Counted from the stretch's first letter, positions 1 to 10,820 are shown. The stretch is DNA of 64,000 bases from Medicago truncatula (GCF_003473485.1 NC_053046.1:41129832-41193831); one strand, 5' to 3'. The notes: generated from the sequence alone by a model not told the origin. Made by a program: numbers and translations.

Positions 1-1
1 G

Positions 2-724
2 ACCTATGGAAAATTAGCCATCTTCATTATCGGTGCTTGGGCGGGTCCAGCCAACGGCGGTATCCTAGCCAGTTTAGCAGCATGTGGTGTCATGATGAAC
101 ATTGTTTCAACAGCTTCTGATCTGATGCAAGACTTCAAAACAGGTTACATGACACTGGCTTCGCCGAAATCCATGTTTGTGAGCCAAGTTATTGGAACTG
201 CTATCGGCTGTGTTGTATCGCCTTGTGTTTTCTGGCTATTCTACCATGCTTTTGGTACTCTTGGTCAACCTGGTTCAGCATACCCTGCGCCTTATGCACT
301 TGTTTATCGAAACATAGCAATACTAGGTGTGGATGGATTCTCAGCTCTGCCGAAAAACTGCCTCGTACTTTGCATCATATTTTTCACCGGTGCCATAATT
401 ATTAATTTTGTTCGTGACTTGGTTGGAAAGAAATACGCCAAGTATATTCCTGTTCCTATGGCTATGGCGATACCATTTTACATTGGAAGCTACTTTGCTA
501 TTGATATGTGTGTTGGAAGCTTGATATTGTTTATTTGGCAGAAGCTTGATAGGGCCAAGGCTGATGCATTCGCATCAGCTGTTGCTTCTGGTCTGATTTG
601 CGGAGATGGAATTTGGTCACTTCCTAGCTCTTTTCTTGCTCTTGCTGGAGTGCAGCCACCTATTTGTATGAAATTCTTGTCTAGAGCAGCAAATGCTAAG
701 GTTGATGGCTTCTTAGAATCTTAA
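2..724 (+). CDS. YSL metal-nicotianamine transporter, 3' end only (tandem copy 1)
   Basis: C-terminal 240 codons of a Yellow Stripe-Like transporter (oligopeptide transporter superfamily), which moves metal-nicotianamine chelates across membranes. The window edge cuts the gene, and the frame is open from base 2 to the stop at 722-724. The stretch aligns base for base without gaps to the last exon of the complete copy at 12637-16597 (constant offset 15873), residues 443-682 of that protein. Only three residues differ: Thr for Ile at 571, Gly for Ala at 572, Arg for His at 580. About ten nucleotide differences were counted, nine of them between roughly 288 and 415. The 3' flank is also duplicated, to about 3550. 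Hydrophobic segments and the conserved YSL C-terminal region are present, so this part looks functional; the rest of the gene cannot be judged. Confidence 0.93.
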   Translation, partial: TYGKLAIFIIGAWAGPANGGILASLAACGVMMNIVSTASDLMQDFKTGYMTLASPKSMFVSQVIGTAIGCVVSPCVFWLFYHAFGTLGQPGSAYPAPYALVYRNIAILGVDGFSALPKNCLVLCIIFFTGAIIINFVRDLVGKKYAKYIPVPMAMAIPFYIGSYFAIDMCVGSLILFIWQKLDRAKADAFASAVASGLICGDGIWSLPSSFLALAGVQPPICMKFLSRAANAKVDGFLES

Positions 725-1550
725 AGTTGACCTGTTGGATCTCAGACACAACAATGGAAAACAATTCACAACCTACTGTACATACAACAGCTCAAAGGCA
801 ACCAGTTAACGCCATTTCACAACCATCTGCTGCACAGAAAAAACAAGCTTCAACCAACTCCAAATCACAAACAATTGTAAGGTGCAACCAAGTCACAAGC
901 ATATGCATCTGCTCAACCATCAGTGGACACAGACAAAAGTCAGAAACTTGAAGACCTTTATGGAGTTTTAAGGCTATTGTTATTTTGATTATTTGAAATG
1001 ATGTAATTTGATGATTTGGTGTCATTTTGATGAATGTTTATGCAATTGAAAACCTATTCTTTTATACCTTTTTATGAATGCTTATGTTAATGAGAACCTA
1101 TGGTTATATATACCTTTTGAATTGATCTTAACCTTTTGAGTAATGATTACTTCCTTCGTCTTAAATTATAAATCGTTTTTGCTCATTTTGCACGTATTAA
1201 AAAATGTAATTTATTTTGAATGAGAAAAATATATTGAGTTGTGTTACAAAGTCTTTCTTATGAGAAAGAGAAAAATAAATTAAAGAATTGAAAGGAAAGA
1301 GTAATAAGTAAGAGTAAAGTAGAAAAAATATATTGAGTTGTTTTACAAAGTTGTTTTTAATTGACATTGTAAAGTGGCTTACTCCCTCCGCCTCAATTAT
1401 AAAATTTATATAAAAAAAAAAAAAAAAAAACATTTTTCCCTAAATTTTAAGCAAAGAACTTAGTTTGACCAATTTAATTGTTCCAAAAATACCCTTATTT
1501 TGTTTAGTTATGTTTTCCAAAACACCTCATTTACCATAAAATTGTTTACC
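725..1550 (+). other. 3' UTR and flank of YSL copy 1, duplicated at 16598-17440
   Basis: After the stop codon the sequence stays close to that behind the second YSL gene through the putative 3' UTR (to about 1130). It then runs through an eroded Stowaway-like repeat beginning CTTCCTTCGTC at 1150, with a second 'CTCCCTCCG' start near 1382. Small differences and a local duplication in 1320-1370 distinguish the copies. No gene seen. Confidence 0.75.
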
Positions 1551-1553
1551 ACT

Positions 1554-3194
1554 ATGATTCTTAATATGATATTGAGAATCGAACTTGGTTTTGGCAAGAT
1601 CATGGCACTATTTCTTTGCCACCAAAGCAAGAGCCAAAAACATGTCATAAATTGGTAGAATATACAGTAGTATATATTCTAGAAGCTTTTAACGCTTTAG
1701 AGTATATATTGCATGCTTTTATTTTTTATTTTTTATTTTTTGGGGTGAGGGACCAATTAAGTCCCTCATCGGTGTACCACTTTATTCCACCGTCAGATTA
1801 AACAAGCCTACGTGATCTAATTTTTTACCACCATATTTGATCCAAATTATTTCTCCCTCTACCAGTTGATCTCGCTATCCAGTTTCCATTGCCCGCACTT
1901 TTTCTTCTCTCACTGTTATGTTTATGAATGCTTGCACACAATAACCCTTCAAATAATCAGTTTACACCCTTGTTTTATATGTTTTCAAAGCTTGTCAATA
2001 TCATTCATTACTGCTCCCTGAGTTGTAAGACGAATTTACAGTCATAAGTCCAAAGAGGATATCAATAACACAAAGCCCTCAATAAATTTGACCATTGAAG
2101 CACCTTGTGAATAAAATCGATGTCAAGAGAGAAATGGAAAAGGAATCATATGCGGATATTATGTAGTATTTAAATTGTAAACAAACTGTAATTAAATTGG
2201 GATATAGTTTTGATAAAAATGGTAGCTTTACCCCTCAAAATTGCTAAACACCCTAAGCTGAAGAAACTTCAATATCAAACCTGCACAATATTAAATCAAA
2301 GTACGAGTTAAAATTTATTGTGAAGTTAAGGATTGTGCAATTATGGGTTTGTTAATTTTTTTTTGTTTTGAGTTGTTAATGATTTTGGTTTTCATCAGGG
2401 CATGAAAGGGAACGTGAACACAGAGAAGAGAAGACATGACATGGAGCAAAGATCCAGTGTGGTAATAAGTAATGAAATCTTGTAGACGTATTTAATCTAA
2501 CGGTGAAATTAAGTGGTTCACTGGTGAGTCCCTCACCCTAAAATCCACCATTTTTTGCTGTTGAATGTATTTCCCTTTTTTTTTAACGGAAAAGTTGAAT
2601 AATTTTATAGATGATAGATATGAGTACAAATGATACTATACCCACCGGATATGAAATAAAACAAACTAAACAATTGCCCTATATATTCGTATAATCAAAA
2701 AAATTGACAAACCACCCGTAAAAAAGATATTGAAATCCCTTTTTTTATGTATGAACCATTGTTAAGAGTTATTTTTACTTGAATCTATCACCTGCTCAAC
2801 TTTGGGAAATACATAGCAGGAATTAAGGTCATTATACGCCCTCCAAATGCTCCACACTGTAGCGTGTCAAATTAGAAGCATCCCCCTTAGCTTTTTTCTT
2901 TTGACTAAGATAGAAGCAACAACTTTCTAGCAAGAAAAAAGGTCCCTCGACAAGACCATATACACTCATAATTATGAAGAATCAATGTTTTATGCGCTTA
3001 TAAAAATAGCTATTTGTTTTGGTAACAAGTGGCAATATTATAATTTCATACTTGAAATATATGGTAACATACTAAGAAAAAAGTACTACACTAAAACTTT
3101 TGTCTTCTATAAGTATTATTAATGTTTTTATTTTTTATTTATATATTATAATAATTTTTTACACCCCCTAACCTAGGGTCCTGGATCCGCCACT
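1554..3194. mobile_element. 1.64 kb insertion in copy 1 flank, absent from copy 2
   Basis: Homology between the two YSL 3' flanks stops near 1553 and resumes at 3195 (copy 2: continuous across about 17440). CCACT stands on both sides (1549-1553 and 3190-3194), a possible 5 bp target duplication. No long terminal repeats and no long open frame were seen. The right end carries CTGGATCCGCCACT. A deletion from copy 2 would give the same picture, although the matching ends favour insertion. Confidence 0.55.
1742..2538. mobile_element. TIR element (MITE-like) nested in the 1.64 kb insertion
   Basis: The left end (1742-1803) reads GGGGTGAGGGAC then, later, CGTCAGATTAAA. The right end (2491-2538) is its imperfect reverse complement, from TTTAATCTAACGGTG to GTCCCTCACCC. 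The left arm carries about 15 extra bases. The arms are about 45-60 bp. No clear target duplication was identified, because the left flank is T-rich. Confidence 0.5.
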
Positions 3195-3550
3195 GGTTCC
3201 ATCTTCCAAGGATTAGTCATACGAATACTCCTCTGCACTAAGTTACTAACGTTCATTGGACATCGGTTTATTAATTATTTTGTTTTGATTTTCAATATGT
3301 GCTATACAAGAGTTGCTCCCTTCTTAAAAAAAAAAAAAACTGAGAGAGAGAGTTGCTACGTAACATAAATCAAGTATAGTGATATTTTTTAAGAAGCAAA
3401 ATTATAGTGATATTTTTTAAGAAGCAAAACTAGTCTATCAAAATTGACACCGAAGAATCAAATCATGTATAGTGATTAATCGCTTGAATCCAAATATCCA
3501 TAAGAATTTAACATATAGTCTTTTCCGTCTCCTCATACCCCTTCCTCATA
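3195..3550 (+). repeat. Distal part of the duplicated YSL 3' flank
   Basis: Matches 17441-17795 with small changes, including the shared micro-insertion at 3318. A 33-bp-scale direct repeat (AGTGATATTTTTTAAGAAGC twice, 3378-3430) is present here but only once in copy 2. Similarity fades after the CTCATACCCCTTCCTCA segment, marking the visible end of the duplicated block. Confidence 0.7.
3318..3348 (+). repeat. Micro poly(A) insertion in copy 1 flank
   Basis: The insert, CCCTTCTT followed by A-tract and CTGAGAGAG, is bracketed by AGAGTTGCT at 3309-3317 and 3349-3357. The same insertion stands in the other YSL flank at 17597-17623, so it predates the duplication. Confidence 0.55.
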
Positions 3551-5370
3551 TCGCTTATCAACTAAATATTTTATTTAAATTTTTAATTTACTTTTAAGAT
3601 TTATCTAGCATAAATATCTCAACAAACTACTCTTTATATTTTAAATTTTTTCTGATCATCAATAATATCAATCGAGTCTATTTCCTTTTCTTTATTTTTG
3701 AAAAATCGATAGTCTATCTTTTGTTTTGTAATTATTCTCAACAAACAATTCATTATATTTTAAAATTTTCTATCATCAATAGTATCAGTCAATAATATAT
3801 TAACCGGATCCCGTCAATAATATATTCTTATTCTGTATTTATGAAAGTTAGTGACTATAGAAAAAAAACAATTTTATCTCATCTTTATCATTTGACGCAT
3901 CAGCCTACTTTTACTCTTTTGTAACAAAAGTTCCAATCTAGAGGAGATATAGCAAATAAATATCAGAAGATTGAAGTGTTTTTGTAACCAATTTTTTTTA
4001 TATAATTTTATCAAATCCCTAACCTTTTTAATTTTCCAAATACAAATTTTGAAAAAATCCATCAATCTGAACAAGAAACTCAATCTGGGCAAGAGAAATT
4101 CGAATATGGACAAGAAACTCAAAATCGTGTCTGATTCGAATCTTACAATAGAAATTCGAATTAAAATCGTTCCCCTCAACACCTTTCTTTGATTTTGATA
4201 CGTAAATTTAATAAATTTAGGGATTTAAAAAATTGGGAGTCTTTGAATAATTCTTTTCCATCTGATTTTGTATTTCTGGTTTAGAATTGGGTTTGAAGAA
4301 AGAAGAAAATGTCATTGTTATTGTTGTGAGAGAAGATGGATAACAACGTTTGATTGAGAGAAATGGAGAAAAAAGAAGAACAGAGAAAGAAGGGAGAATA
4401 GGGACGAGAGAGAGAGAGAGAGAGAGAAGAGAGGAAGGAGGAAATGTTGTTGTTATTGTTGTGGTATTGTTCTTGTTGAACAATCTGATTGCGTTGTTGT
4501 TGAACAAAGTTTGGTTGTTTATTTTGAAATTTTGTTCTTGTTAATTCTCTAAAATGGATTAATGATGATGATTAAGAATAAAAATAGGTTGATTTTTCCA
4601 TAATTTTTTCTTCTTCCATGTTTATGTTTGGGATGATGAAAATGAGAGGAGAAAGAGATAAAGATTATATAATCTGAAAATTCCAATTAAAATATGAAAA
4701 TTATATAATATGGAAATTCTATTTCATTTTATTTGGCAAAATCTTAATTTCAGAATTTTTCAAAAAAATTTAATATAGAAAAAATTCAAAAAAATTTATA
4801 AAATATTTTTTGAAATTAACAAAATTAGAAAAAAAAATTCGGATATGGATCCTCTGCAGCGGCAGGACGTGCTGCTGTTGTGATTTTGTGTGTAAGGAGA
4901 GAGAAATCATAAATAAAAAGGGAAGAAGTAATGATGAGAGAGAGAGAAATCATGTGAGAGATAGGAACATAAAAGGGCAGCAGGGAGTGCAGGAGAGAAA
5001 GTGCTGCAGGTGATCCAATTTCCAAAAATTCATATATTTTTATAAAAGAATAAATTCTGAAATTTAATTTTCAAAAAAAAAAAATAGATAACATTATTTT
5101 TTCGATTTTTTTTTATTTCCAAAAAAAATCTGGAAAATTTTCTTATTTTTTTAAGCATTAAGGTAGTTTAGGTATTTCACATCTTTAGTATTATTTTTTA
5201 TAAAAAAATTATTACGTGTGCCACATGACACATCATCTCATTTATACAGTCAGATGACCTTAGAGGGTAAACCAAAGAATCTTTATTTTATAAGGGGAAT
5301 TTCCAAAAAAAAATTCATAGGAGGCAAACCAAAAGACCCCCAAATAGCAGGAGTAAAAGTCTATCAACCC
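3551..5370. other. Intergenic, low complexity
   Basis: AT-rich DNA with no gene I can support. It holds a (GA)n microsatellite at about 4406-4428 inside a purine-rich strand, GTTGTT-rich stretches at 4440-4540, and several A/T homopolymer runs. The open frames here follow the compositional bias. Confidence 0.5.
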
Positions 5371-5379
5371 TTGTTTCTA

Positions 5380-6269
5380 GGTGGCATTTAGGGTGGGTGA
5401 GGGAAAGAGTTTTCCACTATGGAAAAGTTTTTTTATACCATTAGATTAGAGAGGAGTACTGATTTTATCATGGGTTGTGCACACTATATCATTTTCCTCT
5501 TTCATGTTTTTTGAACAAAATTTTCCTCTTTCATGTTGTCTTCAACCTCATCAATATTTACATTTTTAATCTGGAAATTTACATTCATAAGTGGAGAAAT
5601 TTACAATCAACTTATATTGAATGTTCAATCGAGTCTCTCTTGAACCTTTCATTAAGAATTCATTCTTAGATCAACAATTCTTAGATCCTTTTCTATTTAT
5701 ATTGTTCTGGATTTTTTTTTAAAATAAAACCTCAAAAAATTGATAGTTTACTCAACACATTGTTCGTGGGTTTTGTTTCTCTGCAATGTTATGAATATAC
5801 TTCAAATTAACCAAGTTTATTTTTAATAAAAAAAAAACCCAGAAATTTATAACCCTTCTTCTTCTCTCTTATTTTTTCTATCTTTGAAACCCATACCTAG
5901 TTGATGCGGCTAAGGAGCACGTAATAAGAAGATTCAGAGCACGGAATTGAAAAGTCATCGATGAACCATAAAGAATTTGAAAACAGAAAAGCACATGTTG
6001 AGAAAAAAAATTGCAGTAGAGACATAAGATGTTTTGGGCTTTTGACAAATTTCGTTTAAAATCACCGTCGACTGAGCTTTTGCATCTAAAATTCCAGATC
6101 TCTGAAAAAAATCAATACCATGGAGGTTGAAGGACAATGTGAGAGAGAAAGAGAAAAAAATATTGTATAGATAGACCATGATAAAATTAACACACCTCTT
6201 TAATCTAATGGCTAAAAATAACTTTCCCATGTTGGGAAACTCTTTCCCCCGCCCACCCTAAATGCCACC
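5380..6269. mobile_element. Mutator-like MITE with 9 bp TSD
   Basis: The 890 bp element begins GGTGGCATTTAGGGTGGG and ends with the reverse complement CCCACCCTAAATGCCACC. The inverted ends continue imperfectly for about 75 bp on each side. A perfect 9 bp direct repeat TTGTTTCTA flanks it (5371-5379 and 6270-6278), the size typical of the Mutator superfamily. No transposase frame is present, so it is non-autonomous. It carries a later micro-insertion at 5509. Confidence 0.85.
5509..5519 (+). repeat. Micro insertion TTTTGAACAAA with 18 bp TSD
   Basis: Eleven bases lie between two perfect 18 bp copies of ATTTTCCTCTTTCATGTT (5491-5508 and 5520-5537), inside the MITE at 5380-6269, so it is younger than that element. 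Confidence 0.65.
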
Positions 6270-6291
6270 TTGTTTCTAATATCTAAGACAT

Positions 6292-6589
6292 GGTGCCATT
6301 TAATTTGGGAAAGGAGAGTTCTTTCCCACCATGGGAAAGTTGATCATGTCCATTAGATTAAATGAGGAACATATTCATATCATACTCTCTCAACCACTAG
6401 ATTATTTTTTTATACTATCTTTCACACTCTCTCTTTCATCTCCCCACACACCCATGTGAAAGATAATATAAAAAAATAATCTAGTGGTTGAGAGAGTATG
6501 ATAGGAATATGTTCCTCATTTAATCTAATGGACATGATCAATTTTCCCATGGTGGGACATAACTCTCCTTTCCCAAATTAAATGGCACC
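6292..6589. mobile_element. Foldback MITE, near-palindromic
   Basis: The 298 bp element consists of two arms of about 133 bp, GGTGCCATTTAATTTGGGAA at one end and its complement at the other, with a loop of about 30 bp near 6427-6457. The arms differ at only a few bases. End sequences and an internal CATTAGATTAAA motif relate it to the MITE at 5380-6269. No convincing 9 bp target duplication was found. Confidence 0.8.
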
Positions 6590-6752
6590 AGCTTGGTTTA
6601 TACTTTATATCTAACTAAGCTGAACTAAAAGGGCAATCTTCCTGTTCAACCAAAGAGAAATCCGCGGGCTGTTTTTTGAAATTGATAAGTTATGATTGTT
6701 TTTTCAATTGATATTCACTTACCAATTTTTTTTTTGTTTATTTGCAATGTAG

Positions 6753-7593
6753 TCGACCTGACCGAATTGTCGCCATAGCTGAGAGGTTTGGAATGGATCC
6801 ATGGGCTGTACTGGACAATGTAATTTTCCTTTGTTTCATAACCTGATTGTGAATATTTTGGTGCTGACTGCTTACCAGTTTCTGTATGTGAATGCACAAG
6901 ATTTATCTATGCTCGTGCCTACACTTATGAACATCAGCATAACCTTCTTCTTGGTTTGGCTGCTAAAATGGCTGAAGAACCATTCAGACTTCTGGTGAGA
7001 TGTTACTCATAGAGTAGTATAGAGTTGCCTTCCGTTGCAATATCGTGTGATGTGGGGAGTTGATTGAATATATTTTTTGCAGATTGTGGATTCTGTGATT
7101 GCTCTGTTTCAGGAAGAGATGAGAGCTTGCTGAGTGCCAGGTCTGTGAATTAGTCATGAACATGCACTAACAGATTTTTAATCCCTTTATGTTAGCTTTT
7201 ACTGAAATGAAAAGTTTCTTTGCAGCAAAAATTGGCACAGATGCTTTCTCGATTGATCAAGATAGCTGAGGAATTTAACGTTGCTGTTTATATGACAAAT
7301 CAGGGTAAACTCACTCCTAACTCCAACCTGATTATTGATTTTGTTCATAGCTTTTGTTTTTAGCTGTGGCTTTTACAGTAAGACTTGATGCGCATTTCTT
7401 ATCTGACGATACTGAGTTTTGGTTGCAGTCATAGCTGATCCTGGAGGTGGTATCTTCATTACTGATCGAAGAAACCAGCAGGGGGGCATGTGCTAGCTCA
7501 TGCGGCCACCATAAGGCTAATGTTCAGGAAGGGGAAAGGTGAACAGCGCGTTTACAAATTGTTTGATGCCCCAAACCTGCCAGAGGCTGAAGC
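6753..7593 (+). pseudogene. DMC1: DMC1 (meiotic recombinase) fragment, broken
   Basis: Five exon-like blocks on the + strand encode the second half of the RecA/RAD51-family meiotic recombinase DMC1. Approximate positions are 6753-6819 (start RPDRIVAIAERFGMD), 6901-6994 ([22 protein letters not shown]), 7083-7141 (IVDSVIALF), 7226-7303 ([15 protein letters not shown]) and 7429-7593 (VIADPGGG, then [15 protein letters not shown] and [11 protein letters not shown]). GT-AG introns separate the blocks, so this was copied from DNA and not from mRNA. It is broken: block 2 seems to have an extra T at its start, the segment after IVDSVIALF lacks about ten bases and shifts frame into a TGA, and a base is missing just before the [10 protein letters not shown] segment. 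The N-terminal half and the final codons are absent. The wording fits DMC1 and not RAD51. Confidence 0.88.
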
Positions 7594-7956
7594 AATATCC
7601 TTTATCAGACTTTCCCCCCTTAAAATAATCTATTCACTGAATGATTTGGAGAATTCTAAGGTATCATAATTCATGAGATTGTAACCAGTTGCATGAAGTT
7701 CAACTAATTAAGCTATTTTTCTAGGCTACTAACTGTCCTACTTCTTTGGTATATTGGTGTGGGAAATGCATATACATATAACACTGTTGACTACTTTGAT
7801 TTTATTCTCTTCTGTATTTAGAATATCATTTACTGAAGTTTATATTTCTGGCATGTATCTGATGTATTTTCACATGACACAAGCTCAAATGCATGCACAA
7901 CTGCAAACATTTACTTCGTATGAAGAATTCATGTATTTTTCATTATGCTGTTCTAG

Positions 7957-8530
7957 GTATTTTTGGGATTACGTAGAAAGGAAACAACTTGAATGGTCTG
8001 TGTCAAGTGAATGGTCTCCAAATGGGTGCTATTTCATGACAGCAACCACAACACCGAGGCTTCAAGTTGATAATGGGTATGATCTACTCATTGCCTGAAA
8101 ATATTCAATCGTTTATCTTTATCCATGGGCACTCTGATTTTGTTGTTAAAATATGTATTAGATTTAAATTATGTTGAGCAAATATCTCTTGATTATGTTT
8201 GTTGATTTTTCTCCCTGTAACCAAGGGATTTAGCTTTAGATTTGATTGCAATTACTTGGTTATATATAACTTGGCTGAGAGTAATTTCGCTGAAGCAATT
8301 CAAATCATCTCATTCAACAATTATGAAAAGTGATTAATTTGATGACATTTATGAGGTGATAGATGAATCAGAAAACATGCTATGGGAGAATATTTTGCTG
8401 ATGGTCATATAATTTCATCCACTAAGAAAGCATTTTTCGTTTTATTTTGCTCTTTTTCCATTGAAGGATCAAGATGTTTCACTATAACGGGTCATTGTAC
8501 TTCAAGCAGATGTTTGACAAGTTATACCAG
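7957..8530 (+). pseudogene. eIF2A fragment, two exons
   Basis: Two blocks resemble the beta-propeller region of eukaryotic translation initiation factor 2A, a WD-repeat protein. Block 1 (7957-8077) reads FWDYVERKQL then SEWSPNG, YFMTATTTPRLQVDNG. Block 2 (8467-8530) reads IKMFHYNGSLYFKQMFDKLY. Each has a matching AG acceptor and GT donor and the frame joins across the intron. No further eIF2A exons follow and none precede, so it is a captured internal piece. It lies between the DMC1 and transporter fragments, same strand. Confidence 0.78.
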
Positions 8531-9056
8531 GTCAGTAGTATCTCGAACTCTTGCTGATTATTGTTTTTGTATATCCTTTCCGCAGATGTCAATGGATATG
8601 GTGTGAGTAGATTGAACTCTGGTTTTGTTGGTGCTTTAATTTCGCTAATCACTTCATTTTTGGCAGCATCTATATTTATGCTGCAGTACATTATGTATGT
8701 AATGACAATAATTGTTATGCTATCTTTTATGCCATGCTTTAGACCATGCATCACAAATATTCGGATTATGCGACCTTCGTTCTCAAATTTATGAAAAATG
8801 GCAATGTTCTGTAATTTGAACATCTCTCCGTTAGAGCAAATTTTTAAAAAGTACGTAATTCAAATGAGAATAAATCATCGATTGTATAAACTTTGTTGTG
8901 ATGGTTAACATCAGAAACCATAGCTTGCAACATATTTGGGAAAGACTAAAAGTTTGGATATATCTGATAATGTGACATGGATGTGTCTATTATTTTAGTG
9001 ATATATTGATGTGAAAGCTAGCATCTAACTTAACTATTTTTTTTTTTCATTCGCAG

Positions 9057-9200
9057 AGTTATTCTTTTTCATTTGTGGTGATCCTTATTCATTCGTTGGT
9101 GATGGCCATTGTTCTCAACTTCACCATGTTCTTGTGCACTATTGTTAATTCTGCTTTAACTACAATGATTGTGGGTGTTCTTAAAGGAGTCGGTTCTAAG
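9057..9200 (+). pseudogene. Nucleotide-sugar transporter fragment, one exon
   Basis: An open block of 48 codons after a CGCAG acceptor and before a GTAAGC donor. It encodes a hydrophobic stretch ending NFTMFLCTIVNSALTT then VGVLKGVGS. This is the conserved segment of plant nucleotide-sugar/triose-phosphate-translocator family proteins (UDP-sugar transporter type, Golgi membrane). Only this exon was recognised. It sits downstream of the DMC1 and eIF2A fragments in the same orientation, inside the putative Helitron. Confidence 0.75.
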
Positions 9201-9859
9201 GTAAGCTAGGAGTGATCCTGTGTTTGCCATAGAATTTTCTGTCACTAGAACCTAATATTGATACATAGGCATAATCCTTCCATCTTTTGTTTGTATTTTA
9301 TGTGACTTATTACATTAAACAATAAATACAAACACTAATCCACCACCTTAAATCTCCAAAACAAGTACAAATTGGTCCCCTACACCACACACTTTGTTAT
9401 TATATTGTCTCAATGAATAGCTTAATCAGCATTAATAATAAACTATTAGTATATACAATGCAGAAAAAAAAAAAACATGATAACATTGGTGATGCATGAT
9501 TACACTCTCAACTGAGATAGTATTAGAAATTTTAAATTCTGTGACTAAATTGGTTTTTATAATCAATTAAATATATTCTCATGCTTCCTTGCTTTATAAT
9601 TATTTACCATAAACATTTTAGTTAGTGTTGTTTAGTTAGAGTCCACAGAGATACTCTTAGTTTTGATGAGTATTCATGATTATAATGTCTTTTTCTATGT
9701 TCTAATTAGTGTCTAACACGTGTTCATTATTCCAATTTATTGGAGAGCTTCCCCTTTTTAGTAATTAAACTTCGTAATACGTAGAACTGATTTTTCCTTA
9801 TTGAAATTAACTACTTAATTATCCATTGGATTTGAATTTTTAGATATAAAAAAGAACTG

Positions 9860-9923
9860 TGGATGGAACTATACTGGAAGAAGCATATGAATTGAGAAGA
9901 AAGTTTGCACTCACTCATCACAG
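9860..9923 (+). other. Unidentified exon-like block
   Basis: An open stretch encoding TVDGTILEEAYELRRKFAL, ended by CACAG|GTGAAT, a plausible donor. I do not recognise the family. Given its position between the transporter fragment and the Helitron end, it may be a fourth captured piece. Confidence 0.3.
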
Positions 9924-9953
9924 GTGAATTGTTTCTATAACATCCTTTTTCTT

Positions 9954-9985
9954 TTTTTCTTTTTTTTTTTTTTTTGAGCAACATC
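9954..9985 (-). repeat. Micro poly(A) insertion, minus orientation
   Basis: A T-tract followed by GAGCAACATC (reverse complement GATGTTGCTC plus A-tract). The brackets are ACATCCTTTTTCTT at 9940-9953 and 9986-9999 (14 bp). Confidence 0.55.
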
Positions 9986-10790
9986 ACATCCTTTTTCTTA
10001 TTTTAATTTGTGATTCTTATGAGTTATTAACTTCTGACATTATAGTGAAAAATTTGCATGAAAGCATTGCCTATCTATTTGGTTATAATTATCAAAACTT
10101 TAATGGAATTATGTTTGACTTGAAAAGTTGACTGATGTTGATTTTGCTTCTTTATAAAGGCAGTGCATGATTATTGAGGTTTAGATAATTGATGACACAA
10201 AACTTTCTACCTGTAGCATCAGGGAAAATTTACATAAAAGCATAGCAAGTATTTTAACTTTTGCATTATAGTGGAAAATTTACAGAAAAGCATTGCAAGT
10301 ATTCTATCTATTTTGTTATAATCATCAAAACTTGAATGGAAGGTTAATGAGATTTTATAGCTGGTCTGCTCCGTTGTTTTTTTTTGTGTCAGTCTTTGGT
10401 TGTCCTGCTTATATGCACTGGTGTTTTTGCAGTGGTTAGGATGGTTTATGCGTCTCGGAAATTGGAATTGGATCAAACTGCTTGAGTGTTGTCCGATACA
10501 CAACAGTTAGTGAAATACTTCTCTGCAATCGCGGTGTAGTAGAATCTACATATATTAAGACTTTTGCTGGTATCTTGAGATGTTTAGGGTCTAATTATTC
10601 AAGTATATGATGTAATGTTAATTGGCTTGAATAATTTTAGTTGTTGTTGAATTTATAGAATTAAATGATGGTCCTTATTTAGTGCTGTAACATTTTAGGA
10701 TTGACTTAGTACACTTAGATTTTATATTGGTAAATTGGTTTCATTTGTCTTATTCAAACATGTATTAATGATTTTCAAAAAAATGTATTC

Positions 10791-10820
10791 AACCCGTGCT
10801 TCGCACGGGTTTATAACTAG
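10791..10820 (+). mobile_element. Helitron 3' terminal hairpin and CTAG
   Basis: Perfect 9 bp stem with a 3-base loop TTC. CTAG lies five bases beyond the stem and the next base is T, as expected for insertion between A and T. Confidence 0.75.

Larger units (their letters stand above)
6600..10820 (+). mobile_element. Helitron carrying captured gene fragments (5' end uncertain)
   Basis: The 3' end has the Helitron signature: a 9 bp stem AACCCGTGC/GCACGGGTT (10791-10799 and 10803-10811), a short spacer, then CTAG (10817-10820) followed by host T. Upstream lie fragments of at least three unrelated genes, all on the same strand with introns kept, as plant Helitrons do. No RepHel frame was seen, so it is non-autonomous. 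The 5' terminus (TC after A) was not fixed; ATCTAAC at about 6609 is one candidate. The end signature is seen in sequence; the extent is inferred. Confidence 0.65.

Noticed and set aside
1554..3194. LTR retrotransposon
   Set aside because: No terminal direct repeats, no primer site and no gag/pol frame were seen.
4217..4507. Open frame with Ser/Thr-rich protein on the minus strand
   Set aside because: Driven by the GA and GTTGTT simple repeats; both strands are open.
7754..8098. 114-codon open frame
   Set aside because: Its second half is the eIF2A exon at 7957-8077; the first half is intron-like AT-rich sequence. It is not an independent gene.
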